From contig NC_087071.1 in the NCBI RefSeq assembly GCF_963678635.1, positions 26,025,378 through 26,089,377 of the forward strand: a stretch of 64,000 nt of DNA, read 5' to 3'. Position 1 is the stretch's first letter, and the number at the start of each line of letters is the position of its first letter. Positions 1 through 47,807 of the stretch are shown one piece after another. Both the position numbers and the translations under genes were made by a program. A model generated the notes under the pieces. It made no database searches. It was given only the letters and a program-made list of their open reading frames with translations, and had not been told where the DNA came from. Source of the stretch: Symsagittifera roscoffensis. Taxonomy: Eukaryota > Xenacoelomorpha > Acoela > Convolutidae.

Positions 1-3000
1 TGGAAAAGGAGTGATGTGTAAAGGAGCCATTTGGATTAAAGCAGATGCCAAGTTACCATGTTACATATTAATGTGCCTATGCGCGCAGCGCCCACGTCAA
101 CTACAACAAAAAGCTCGGCCTGAACTTGCGTTTAGCATCAATGTCAACAAATGAAATCTTTTGAAAGAGAGATATAACTTCATCTGTCGCAAACAAAAGA
201 AAACAGAATCTTTAGAACAGTTCCACGTGGATTTATTCGAGTTACTGTCAAGCTCAGATTGAAAAGATTTGAAGAAGAATAGGTCAGGGACATGTTCACA
301 GGAAAGCAGAAAGAAGAAGAAGAAATTATGGCAAAAACGAGATCGCCACATGATTGATGCATACGAATATGCGATCAGAGTGTAAAAATAATTGAGCCAA
401 ATAAAACTAAGGGAAGAATGGAAACAAACCATTTCGCAGCATCATTTTTCTCTACATTAATCAAACAAGAGCCTTAATCAGAGTCTCAAGAGCTTTATTT
501 CAGCTGCGCGGACGGAGAACACTTTAATCAACTGAAAAATTCAGCGATGACCAGCACATCTGAGAGGCCGTAAAAATTGATATTCAAGTTAATAAAAGCT
601 CATTATAAACAGGAACACAAATTAACAAAACTGGAAAAAGGAAAAAAAACTGCAAATCAGATGAAACTGATCCTGCTGCATAAGTGGAAATTACATTCAC
701 AAGTGCTCGGGAGGATTTGTCACGTGATAATTCCGCAGTGATGGCAAACGCAGAGGCTTTTAAATCAAGACATCGACATTTTTTCACGAAGAGGATTTAA
801 ACAATCACCTAGTAGTGTTAAAAACAAGAGAAGAAAATCAAGTTTCCATCGCTATTTTGGGGAGCGCAATCTCTTTTTTGAAAGAGAAAACTGAACAATG
901 GATGAAGTCAAATAAAGCTCAGCAACATTCATATATAGACCACCGGAGAATGCGTCAAGAAATCTGGCATAAAATAACGCCAAAAAGATTATTCCAAATT
1001 GAAGACTGATTATTGCGGGTAAAATCCGGTGCGTTGAAAATTCAATCAGCTCGATTTTTTCTGCTGAAGAACCGAAAACAAAAAAATTATTTGAAAAAAT
1101 TTCCTTGCCACAAATGGTAATCAAGTGAGTGGGAGAAATAGCCCTAAAACAAAACCGAGTGTCCAACGTCCAGGAGATCAAAACCATGGAAACAACCATG
1201 GATCAAAGATAACTTTCAACAGAAAATTTTCAACAGAAAAGCAGAGAGTCATTGTATGAGAAAGCATTTCCTAAAAATGTCAAATGAGAAAGCAATTTTT
1301 AAAAAATTAATACCGACTTGATTAGACGAATGTGTCCAAAAAGAACAAAAAAAAACTGATAGACCAGAAACCTATTATCAGAATAGATAAAAGTTCAGAT
1401 GATAAATTTATCAGCCCCATCGTTACAAGATTTTAAAAATAGTCAGTACGGTCAATTTGGTTCTATATTCAAAAAAATCAAGATTTTATTTTTTTTAAAA
1501 GATGGTTGAGATGCCGAATTTTCATTAATGCTCAACAAAAACGCTCAGATCATCAAAACATGACAAAGAACAGACTTCGTTCTCAAAACTTGGTCAATGT
1601 TATAAGTTTTTTTACAGATCACTTTGGTTATTAAAGCGAGAGGCCGGTTTAATTTCCGCCTCATAGAAAGCAATTTGACCGGAGCATATCAGTTTCAGCA
1701 AAGATTCGAAGGATTAACAAACATGCTGGCAGAATTCCACAGTCTAATACCTACAATCTGCAAAAACACATATGCATGATTAAAATACATACGGATGAAA
1801 ACAAAAGGTTTAAAAAGAACTACACGAGGAAACACTAAAAACAACGATAAGGAATTTAGACGAAGAAGTTCTAACTTTCTCATTGTTTGAAGAACCTATA
1901 TATCTCAATGTGATTTTTCTTTCAATATGGCTTGATTAGAAAAAAAGTATATGCTCGGTGGACCAGGTCGCTATTTCGCAAAACAGAAACCATAAAAAAA
2001 TTAAGCCGCCTTAAACAATCAAGCCACTCAAAAAGCTTCATGGGATCCATACATCACCTTATATGGTTTACCCAAATTCAGAACGAACAGCATCAGCACT
2101 TAAACCACTCCTCAAAAATACGGATGAAAATAAATAAAACGAAAAAGAATTGGAAACAAAACAAACGATCGCCCTCAAACAAGCATTAAAGCTAGATTCT
2201 GAATTAACAGGAAATCAATATTTTAATCAAAATTTTGAAACCCTCATAGTCTGCGTAGCGACAACGAACAGGGCAGCATTAAAACAATTCACCGAAGGAT
2301 GCTGGGTTGCAATCGCATAGCATACGCCTTACGGTTTTTAAATCAGCCGGAAGAAAGTTACATATTAAGAAAACTCGAGCTCTTAGGGGTGGTAAAGGCT
2401 ATAGCAGACTTCAAAAAAGTTTTTCTGCGGGAAAATTTTTTTTGTCATCACAGATCATCAAGCTTTTTTCATTGTTTTATATGCAAGCAGAAGATCAAGA
2501 ACTTGGTCGGTTGTACAAAAGCTACAAAAATATCACCACTGCGCCGAAAAAAGATTAACAATCAAATTCCACGTTAAGCAAAGCGCTTTCATTCCACATG
2601 GAAACATATGCTGAACCTAATTAAAAGGTTCAATTTCATTTTGCAGGCCCCTTCGGGATGAATTGATCAAAAATGCGTAATAATTAGTGGTAATTGTCAA
2701 ATTATCCAAGGTTTTTACTGCAAAGTTTGCATCAAACATCTTTGCAGATATTGCCTCAAGTCTTATCCAAGGCTGTATCGCAAACAATGGTGTGCCCAGA
2801 AAAAAATAAAAAAAGTTCAGCCCAAAAAAAAACAAGTTTTTTGCATGCAAACTACCTAATTTTTGTTGAACTACTGGATGATCATAGATCAATAAGCGTA
2901 GCTGCAAAGACGATACAGGTGCTAGAATGTAGGTTACGACCCTGAAACTTGGTAAAAGTAACACACCTGTTAAACTAGAATCGCATATAGCTGAAATCAT

Positions 3001-5466
3001 AAAAAAAATACTAAAGGCAAAAGATGAATATAAGGTTGTTTTTAAATCAGTATTTTCCCAGAATTTCTTTTTCAATATTTTTTTGTTAATTAGTTGTCTC
3101 AAATTTATTTGTTGAGAGAATTGACGATAGTAGTGATGTCAATCGGATGCAGATTTTTTAAAAGCATTTAACAGAACTAACCCAATCTAGAGCCGCAACC
3201 TAGCCACATAATACATCATAATGATCGATGTTTTTGGTTGCTAATGACTCATTTTTTCTCGACCTGAGCATAAAAACCTTGCAAATTTTAGCAAAAAAAA
3301 ACGTATAACAAACAATTTATATTGTTAACTTTTTCAAAACTCTTTTTTTTAAATCCTCTGCTAACTGAGAAAAGTTAATGTGCAGGATTATCCGTTAGAT
3401 GATTTAAACAATGTACAATTTTAAGAAATTTTGAAATGCCGTTGATTGAGATTAACAATTTAAGCTGCTGGAGTACCATCTCCTGTAAAAAATGAAGAGA
3501 AATGGTTAATTTTTTTCCATTGAAAAAAAGAATAAAAGTCATAATTTTTTTGAGTTTTTGTTTCTGAGTCTGAGACCAAGCAAAATAAAATGAAATTCCT
3601 TGATAGCTCGCTCTTCGCAAATTTTTTTGGCGATTTAAGCAAATAATATTTAGAAAAAATCTATCACTTTTCTAAAGGTCAACTCGAAAAAAATCACGTT
3701 CTCATTTTTTAATCAGTTTGCATCAAGTCAAAACAAATCTTATAAATATTTGGGTTTAAGACAGATTTTTTGGATTGGTTGTCTAGCTTCCGCTTTCACG
3801 ATTCTAGCAGGATAACTTCCATCTCGCAAGATCTTGCAATATCTTGCAAGATAACCTTCATTTGCGTAAACCTTTCTAGATATTGTAAGAAAACCTCCCT
3901 TGATCGACAAGGGCCAAAAGAGAAAAGCCAAAATTCCCACTGAGAAAAGGACTGGGGGTAAACTTGCCTCAACGACACCAGCAAGAGGCATGCACTTATG
4001 ACAGGAAATGACGGTATCGAATAGCTCTTGGTAAGTTCGCGACAACAACTCTGGGTCAGAAACATTTATTTCGTGAAGTGACGACTGGTCATCGCGTTAG
4101 AAAATACAGCACAGTCACTTAAACCAATGGGCATTAAAAATCCACCGCTGCAGAAATCAAAAACTTTGATAGAAGCAACATGAAAATCACTGCGAAACCG
4201 ACAATCGGCCGTTGGTTGCCGGAGCGTTCGGAAACCCAGTCGTAATCAATGCGATAGAAACGAAAGACGAAAAAACGAAAAAAATATTACTGTTACCCCC
4301 CGCCCCCAGAAAATAAAGAGGGTAACAAGTTGAACATCAAAATTTCAACCATGGAATGGGATTCAACAAAAATCAGTGGATTTTCAAGAACGTGGGAAAG
4401 TCCCGGAGGCGTTGATACCAAAACAGACTTGAAAGCTCAATGTGGTCGATTTGGTATCACCAATTTCGAATCCCTATCAAAAGGTCCTATTAGTGATTGA
4501 TATATGCAAAAGAGATGACAAACAAAACAACAAAATTAACAAGGCAAAAAAATAACGAAACAGAAAGACTTAGCAAACACGAATGAAAATAGAAAATCCG
4601 CGGTTATTGTTTTCGAAAAGTAAAAACATAATTTTTTTTGTCATAACCAGATTTACGGAAAACAATTTTCGCAAGTTTGTTATTCAGGACTCGTATGACA
4701 AGAATATTTTACTGAATGAAATTTGTATGATTAGATTTTTTGGTCAAAATAGGCAGATTGCTTCATTTTCTGCAAACGCAAGCAAGTGAGAGACTCTGTT
4801 TGCAAGTTTCCGTTTTTGTCTGATTATATAATGACAGTTTGGAGCAAAAAAATCGAAGGAAAAAGCAATGGTGTAAAAAGCAAAGCAGCCAATTGGTCAT
4901 TCTGGTAGAACATCGTTCTCACATTTAATCCTCCTTGTTATAATGCAAAGGATATAGAACCAATTGGAGTCGAACAACCTTGTTTCTATGATTTTCTTGC
5001 TCTGATACAGTTGTGTAGTTAAAAAACGTCTTTGTTATATGTGAATGTCATGTTTTGAAATTGAACTTCACTTTTCCTACTAGCTATTCGTTGAAATTGA
5101 ATTCCCTATTGTTGATTTTCAACTTCTTTCTGTCGCAATTGAACTACAAAAATTATATTTTTTTTTCTTCAAACCTTTTTTTTTGAAGTGCAACTGACAG
5201 CCTTAAACTGTGTTTTCAATTGCGTTTTGCAGCTGTCATCCGGCCGGATTGGCAAAACCTATAACGTAATATTTATTTAAGTTTGTATGGCACTTATACT
5301 CGTCTTGTGACCTTGGTTGAGCTGATACTCATAGCTGAGAGCAATGGCCGTCAGACTATAGAACTAACAGTTACCATTCAGTTGCTTGTGTACACATGAG
5401 TTCATTCTTTATTCGGTTTAGCAATCCGTTCGGATCATAGAAAATACTGTATTCATATAGAGAATT

Positions 5467-5660
5467 GCAAAAAGTTCGGACAGACAGAATTAATTAAAAA
5501 GAGCAATCGTACCATTTTGACAGATTTTTGCATGCAATTTCTTTTTTCATACAACCTTGAGACACAAAATCAAACTGAAAAATTAGATTTTGCATGCAAA
5601 ATTTTTCCAAAATAGGTCAATTGCTCTTTTTAATTAATTTTGTCTGTCCGAACTTTTTGC
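5467..5660. mobile_element. Short inverted-repeat element (MITE-like), 194 bp
   Basis: About 41 bp at each end form inverted repeats with one mismatch. The outer end starts GCAAAAAGTTCGGACAGACA, followed by AATTAATTAAAAAGAGCAAT. The centre is short, has no ORF, and carries a second internal inverted pair around TTTGCATGCAA. No clear target duplication is visible. The structure fits a non-autonomous DNA transposon of unknown family. Confidence 0.65.
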
Positions 5661-6177
5661 TACTAATTATACATTAACGTATGACAGCAGCTTTAAGCTT
5701 TAATTTTTTGGGGGCAGCGGTGGTTATAGAGGCAGAGAGCGGGTTGTTGGTACTTTTCTCATTGATGATTGGACCGTTCGAGCTTGATCGGTCGATTGCC
5801 ACTAATTTTTTTGCTGCTCAGATAAAATGAGTTTTTTTACTTTCAATTATGAGTTTCAAGGGTGTGGTTTTGTTACGTTATATTCATGGATATTGCATTA
5901 GGCACTTGTGCGACACCATTTTATCAAACTGACACACTGATAACCACATTTGCTCAATCAACCAACCCGGACATCGTTTGCTGTTGAAAACCCGTTTTCA
6001 GATAAGTGTTCCAAAAATTCAGCAGTTAAGTTGTGGGTATAAAAGTTTCAAGTATTCTTGAAGTCTATGCTGTCTTTGGTCAATTTAAAAGATGTTCAAA
6101 TTTGTATTTTAGTCTGTAAAGCAAACTGATTAAGTCACTGCCGTCAAAATCTTCAACCATTCTTAATCTTCATTTCA

Positions 6178-6210
6178 GTTTAGTTCCAGTTTAGTTCCAG
6201 TTTAGTTCCA
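6178..6210. repeat. 11-bp tandem repeat, three copies, just 3' of the ATPase stop
   Basis: The unit TTCCAGTTTAG is repeated three times. It lies about 30 bp beyond the ATPase stop codon and is therefore probably in the 3' UTR, where it would read as repeated GGAACTAAACT in the mRNA. Confidence 0.7.
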
Positions 6211-6236
6211 TTGAGTTCTCAAGTTTGCTAAATCGT

Positions 6237-42286
<36,050 letters not shown>

Positions 42287-44060
42287 GGTCACCGGGCCGA
42301 AGGTTCGATTTCCCGAAAAATTGTTGGTTTGATTTTGTTGTCTTGGTTATTAAAGCGAAAAATTGTTGATTAGTTACCTTTGTTTCTTTTTGTTCCAGAC
42401 CGAATTCTCGATTTCTAGTTCAAAAATGATTTTTTTGTTTAGCAACTTTGACACGTGCCCTTTGAATATGGCGTGCATCACGATGTTTTCCATGCTGATT
42501 CTTAAGTTTGTAGATTTCAAATTCCATGGATAGCCTTTTCAATCTAAATAAAAAAAAGGTTTTGTCTCTACTACCGTTCCCTCCCCCACCCCACCGGATA
42601 TGAAAATGAAAACAAAATTTTACTAATGTGTTTCCAATCTTTTTATCTTTTGTAAAACTGTTTTTTATTTGCATCAATTCAGGCTATGCTCAAAGTTTTT
42701 GCCTGAAAAGTTCGTATATGATCTTAACTTTTTAGGGGGATTAAACTGCCCGGGTCAATGTGCTATGTTTCGACTTTTAGAGTCGACCGCAATGCCTGTG
42801 CTCGAAGAATAGTCCAGCACCTAGTGCGACACCTAGTCTGAGTTACACCTAGTGCAACGTAGTGCGACAACTCGCTACAGAAGCAACTCACATTAAAACA
42901 AAGCTAAATGTTGCTTGCTGTTGGTAGTAGGTGAGGTTTAAGGTCGATTAAGGTCTTGAGGCTAGGTTTGAATGTGCTTCGTTATTATGATTTTTTTCAA
43001 ACTTTTTTTTGAGTTGTCGTTTTCCTCAAAACTTGCAAGTTGTCTTTTGTTACAAATTATTTTTTGTTGTTGTTGCGAGTTGTTGTGCTACCTTCAAAAA
43101 AAGGTCAAATCGCAGAAATTTTGGACAAGTACGTTCGAAACTGAACGCGAGCATGGTCAAAACATACCTCGATCACGGTTAAAACATTTTTTTTAAACAT
43201 TATGAAATTTCTTTCATATATCAAACAATTTTTAATATCGATGACTAAAATTAAATCAAAAGAGTATTCAGAAGAAAAAAATTGTTTGCAGTTATTACTC
43301 GAAAAGCACTTATAACCTTTACTTTTGGATATCTCATGTTAATTGAAAGTCAAAGCATACTCGAACTCGAATCAAATCTCGTTTAGATTGAGTACGGTCG
43401 AGCACATTTTTTTGGTCGAAAGAGTCAAAATAGTCACCCATGTATGTCGAAACGGTCGAAAATACCAACATTTGGACGAAACAGTCAAAACATAAAGTGA
43501 GGCTTGACCCGAGGGTTGATACCTTTTTTTCCGAGAACTAGTTTTGACAATATCCTGTCAAAGTCGGTCATTTTAACTACGTGACGTGATGTCAGTTTGT
43601 CGGTTTTTTTACTACATCTTCAAAAATTGACTCATGATTGCTTAGATTTATTAACTTATTCCATGAAACAGTAACTAATCATAAATTATCGGAGTTCAAA
43701 TCTGAGAAAAAATGAATTGTCGTTGTTTCCCTAGAACTAGTCAAGATATTTACGCAGTCATGAGTTAGAAAACAAATGATTGGTTTTCATGACAGGAAAT
43801 TTTATGCGAAACAAACAAATGAACGGCATAATAAAAAAAAAGATATTTACGCAAACATGTGTCAGTAAGCAATTGATTTGTCAAGCGAAATTGATTTGCA
43901 AAAAAAAGACAACTTTTGTACTTTTGTACCCGGGCTGAGGTCCGCGACTCACGTTTCGACCGACCGACCGAAGTATGTCTCCGAAAAGGATTTGTTGAGA
44001 CCTAATTTCCATACTCCTGCAAGAGTCTTGAGTCGCACAAGATCACAACTTGGGTTGCCT
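42287..44060. other. ATPase 5' flank; no further gene supported
   Basis: On the minus strand the first about 100 bp upstream of the ATG form the presumed 5' UTR. An AAAG|GTAACT donor-like site lies near 42376, so a 5' UTR intron is possible but no acceptor is clear. Further out the sequence is AT-rich with no supported coding. Short repeats of CACCTAGTGCGAC (42818-42870) and GTCGAAA-GTCAAAA (43415-43495) are present. Confidence 0.5.
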
Positions 44061-44079
44061 TTAAGTCGCATCATAGCTT

Positions 44080-44389
44080 AAAATGATTCGCACAAAGTCG
44101 CAACATGGGTTGCGCAAAGTGGCAACATGGGCTGCGCGAAAGTGGCAACATGGGTCACAAAAAGTAGAATCATGAGTACCGTAAAATCGCAACATGGATA
44201 GCGCAAAGTCGGAACATGCATCGCGCAAAGTCGGAACATGCGTCACGCAAAATCGCAATGTGGGTCTCGCGAAGTCGCAACATGGGTCATGCAAAGCCGC
44301 AACATGGGTCACACAAAGTCGAAAAATGAGTCGCGCGAAACATTTTTCTCAACATGGGTCGCGCAAAATCGCAACATGAGTCGCGCATT
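44080..44389. repeat. Minisatellite, about 21-bp unit
   Basis: About 14 diverged copies of a unit like TCGCGCAAAGTCGCAACATGG. Its length near seven codons keeps frames open in both directions; the resulting ORFs (for example Cys/Asp/Phe repeats on the minus strand) are not genes. Confidence 0.9.
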
Positions 44390-45066
44390 ATATAAAGTTT
44401 CCAGCAGTTTTAGTAATGAAATAATGTGGGATTTTTTTGCTTGCATAAGCAAAAAACAGAGGCAGATTGCAAAATAATCCAGTCTATATGAATTTCTTGT
44501 GCAGTTATTAGCTGATCGTATAAATGACCGCCTCAAGAAGGCCTGCTCATGATCGCAAAGTAAACGAAAAGCAGTTTTCTTTTTGGTGCACCAACAAAGT
44601 CGTTACCACAAAAATTGAAAAATAACCACAAAAAAATAATTGAAATTTATTATTAGAAAAACTATAACTAAATGAAACATACTTACCATGAAGATAAATT
44701 GGAAACAAATTTTGGTGAATTGTTTGCTGGAAAAAGCCTATTAAATATGAAAATTCCAAAATAAGCCAATCCGAATGTGTTTTAATGTGCAGTTAGCTGG
44801 ACCAACGCATTTGCTGATCATATACAGGACTGCCACGAAAAGGCCTACCTGTAGTCCTAAAGTAATTTATAAGCAAACTTTTTGAGGCAACAATAAAGCC
44901 GTCACTACAAAATCGAAAAGCTAGAAAACAATGAACACAAACAACCAAACATGGAAAAAAATAACAGTCGTCAATTAATCAAAAAACAATCAACTGCAAA
45001 GACCTTGAGGCATAAACTAGCAACGATTCTTCTAAAAAAATGAAAGTGAATTGATGGTATACCTAC

Positions 45067-45440
45067 ACCCCCCCCCCCCAACTTGAACCATCCCTTCCCA
45101 CCTGAACAACTCCCACCTGAAAAACTGAACCAACCTCACTTGAACCGCCAACTTCTGCGCACGTGGACCACCCCTCCCCAACTGAACCAACCCCACCTCC
45201 CCACGCACCTGAACCAACATCCCCCCGCACCTGAAGCAAGGGGGGTTGGGGTAGTTCAGGTGGGGGATGTTGGTTCAGGTGTGGTGGGAAGTGGAGTTGG
45301 TTCAGGTACGGGGGTGGTTCAGTTGGGGAGGGGTGGTCCACGTACGCAGAAGTTGGTGGTTCAAGCGGGGTTGGTTCAGTTTTTCATGTGGGAGTGGTTT
45401 CGGTGGGGGAGGAATGGTTTAGGTTGGGGGGGGGGAGCTG
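45067..45440. repeat. G/C-rich minisatellite palindrome (about 370 bp)
   Basis: The left half is C-rich (CACCTGAACCAACC units). The right half is its near reverse complement (GGTTGGTTCAGGTGGG units), centred near 45240. Arms of about 170 bp align with few gaps. Overlapping ORFs on both strands are composition artefacts. Confidence 0.9.
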
Positions 45441-46027
45441 GTTGTTAGGGTGGAGTGGTTCAGGTTTCCAGAAGGGGGCGGGTTGGTTCAGGTGGGAGGA
45501 TGTCAAGAAATTGTTGAAAGAAACAAAATTAAGTTATTGTGAGAGTAAAACAAAAGAGTAACAAAAATATTAAAGTAGCGCAGAAAAAAATAAAATTGAA
45601 CTAGAAGTAACCAACTTTAGTTTGACACGTAGAAAAGACTTTGTGCTGAATTTTGCATTCCAATAAAAAAAAAAATGATTTTTATTGAATCTTAGTGTCA
45701 GTGTTCATAAAGAGATAAAAATCGATTATGAATCATTAAAATCTGATTTTGTTGCCTCAAAAAATGATAGTATTTGAATTCATTTTTATTGATTATAACC
45801 AATTTTTTTGTGGACACTGACATGGAATTACAATGTGGTTAAGAAACCGAATAGTCGGAAGGTCTGGTTCGTTTCCAGCCCCCATCCTTCATATTTTCTA
45901 TTCTTGTAGTTTTTTTGTGTAGTTAAGACTAAACGTGTTGTGTTACGATAAAGCACGGAAGAAAAAGTCTGGTTGCAATTGTTACCCGCACTAGGTTTTC
46001 TCGGATAATCGGTTATATAAGGTTTTT

Positions 46028-46345
46028 GGCTCTTTTCCACTTCAATTTTTCCAATTTATTCAATTTTCTTTCATGTTTGAATGCTGAATGCGTGAGGTTG
46101 AATAACAAAAATGTTCGCACAATTATTTTGTTCTCCATACAAAACTTCATTTCTTCAATTTTTCAAACATGGGTTTTTTGACACGGTTTTTTACTCATAG
46201 GTGTTCTGTTTTCAATAGAAATACTGTCGAAAAACGTGGGTCTCCAGTTTTCTCTTAAAGTCAATTTTTTCATTGCATTATGACAACATTACTTTAGTTT
46301 TTCAAAAATAAAATTCAAATGTGGGGAAAAAGAAAAAAATCGTAT
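46028..46345. repeat. Dispersed repeat copy with GGCTCTTTTCC end
   Basis: Starts GGCTCTTTTCCACTTC. Its right part (GCATTATGACAACATTACT, then AAATTCAAATGTGGGGAAAA) recurs diverged at 47190-47265 and 50437-50513, the latter ending GGAAAAGAGCC. It is probably a non-autonomous element family. Confidence 0.5.
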
Positions 46346-47189
46346 TATCTTTTTCAGTCTGTTATCTTTTTCATCTTTTTCAGTCTGTTATCTTTTTCAA
46401 TCGTATTATCTTTTTAATTATTTTCTTTTCATTCAAATCACTAAAATATATGTTAATTGATAGTAATCGATTATAAAGCATCACAATAATTGTTTCCAAA
46501 AATTGACCTAAATTTTAAAACTTTGCATGTTTTGATAAATTGACAGTTGCTTTTGGATTAACACACACCTTATTAGAAAAATATCAAAATTGAGACTTGT
46601 CTTAAACCGTTTGCCTGCCGGGCGTTAACCACCTCCTCCTACGTGGGGGTGGGGGTAAAATCGTGGGGCTGGTAAACCTTTGGGGGAGGGGAGAAGGCGT
46701 GTAGAACTTTGGGGGCGCACAAGGAGATGTTCATTTTCGTTTTGGTTCTAGTTTGATTTAAACGATTCCCATTTACAGAAAAAGTTGATTTTCATGGCTT
46801 TTACGAACAAAAACAATCGATTATGTTTTAAAAAATGGAGGTTTTTTATGGTGTAACGAGTGGTTTTAAAAGGTCAAGTATAAAAACCAAATATTAGTTT
46901 TCACTATGCCAGATTTTGTAATAATTGAACAATGTGAACAGAAAAATTACTCTTAAAAGATCGCATGCTGGAGAAGGGAATGATACGAAGCCAAAATAGC
47001 TTACAATCGATTATAATGGTTTTCTTAATATTGCAATATTTAAATATTATCCCCGAAAATTCCGTTATCATGGTTAAAAGAGTCATGTATAGCGATTATA
47101 TAGTTCAACTTTTTGCTACATTAATCCATTAAATGTTTTTTTTTCATGAAACTCTTATGCGGGTGGTTTGTTCGCCATGCAAGTTTGAT

Positions 47190-47270
47190 TGCATTATGAC
47201 AACTTTAAACTAGTTTTTCCAAATAGAAATTCAAAAATGGAGGGAAAAAGGAAAAAAACCAAAGAGTCAT
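47190..47270. repeat. Dispersed repeat, second partial copy
   Basis: GCATTATGACAACTTTAAACT followed by an AAATTCAAAAATGGAGGGAAA-type end; diverged match to 46270-46340. Confidence 0.45.
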
Positions 47271-47807
47271 ATCAGCAAATCAAAAATTTTTGTATTTCGT
47301 AGGTGGCTTAGACTTTTGGAAAATCTAACTTAAAACCTAACTGCAACCAAGAGTTTTTTTAGTGTATTAATTATTTTGAGAACCTGGACAGCTCCATATA
47401 TCCCAACTTTTCGACGAAATCCCATTGCTTGAAATAAGCTTCCTCATTTTGCAGTGCCACCACGTGTTTTGTACACTTCGGGAATCTCGCGTTGTTGTTC
47501 TCTACGTGTGATCATGGCTAAACGAGTAGAGATACGATGCACGGCATGAAGAACAAACAAATTTGTTCACAATTTTAGTCTGTTCACCATGAAAAGTGCC
47601 GATTTCCCAAAATATCATCATAAAACACCAAAAACAAGGCCAACTGCCAATCAGTTAGAAAATGCGGTGTCGAGAGGATGATGCTACATTCGTATCGTAA
47701 AGTGCTATTGTATTCACATATTTTCATATTTTCAATATCACTTATATGAATATTCGGTCGGAAAAGAAACAAAGTCATAAGAGTTTTTCTTTGGTGATTG
47801 ATTAAGT

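Larger units (their letters stand above)
1..6236. other. Flank downstream of the ATPase; no supported gene
   Basis: This AT-rich sequence has only short ORFs without recognisable motifs. It includes the 3' flank of the ATPase gene. The only structured element I can support is the inverted repeat at 5467-5660. Homopolymer T and A runs are frequent. Confidence 0.6.

Noticed and set aside
3740-4065. Minus-strand ORFs of about 90-100 codons
   Set aside because: No domain, composition is ordinary for the flank, and they overlap each other in different frames.
5941-6020. Possible alternative last exon (PGWLIEQ-like peptide)
   Set aside because: The true C-terminal exon with PGGWVERETYF is at 6237-6357; this match is short and lacks upstream M10 sequence.
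42376-42400. 5' UTR intron donor of the ATPase
   Set aside because: AAAG|GTAACT looks good but no acceptor is visible before the ATG, so it is not annotated as an intron.
44061-44312. Cys/Asp/Phe repeat ORF on the minus strand
   Set aside because: Translation of the 21-bp minisatellite; no independent evidence of coding.
45063-45448. Pro/Gly-rich ORFs on both strands
   Set aside because: Artefacts of the palindromic minisatellite.
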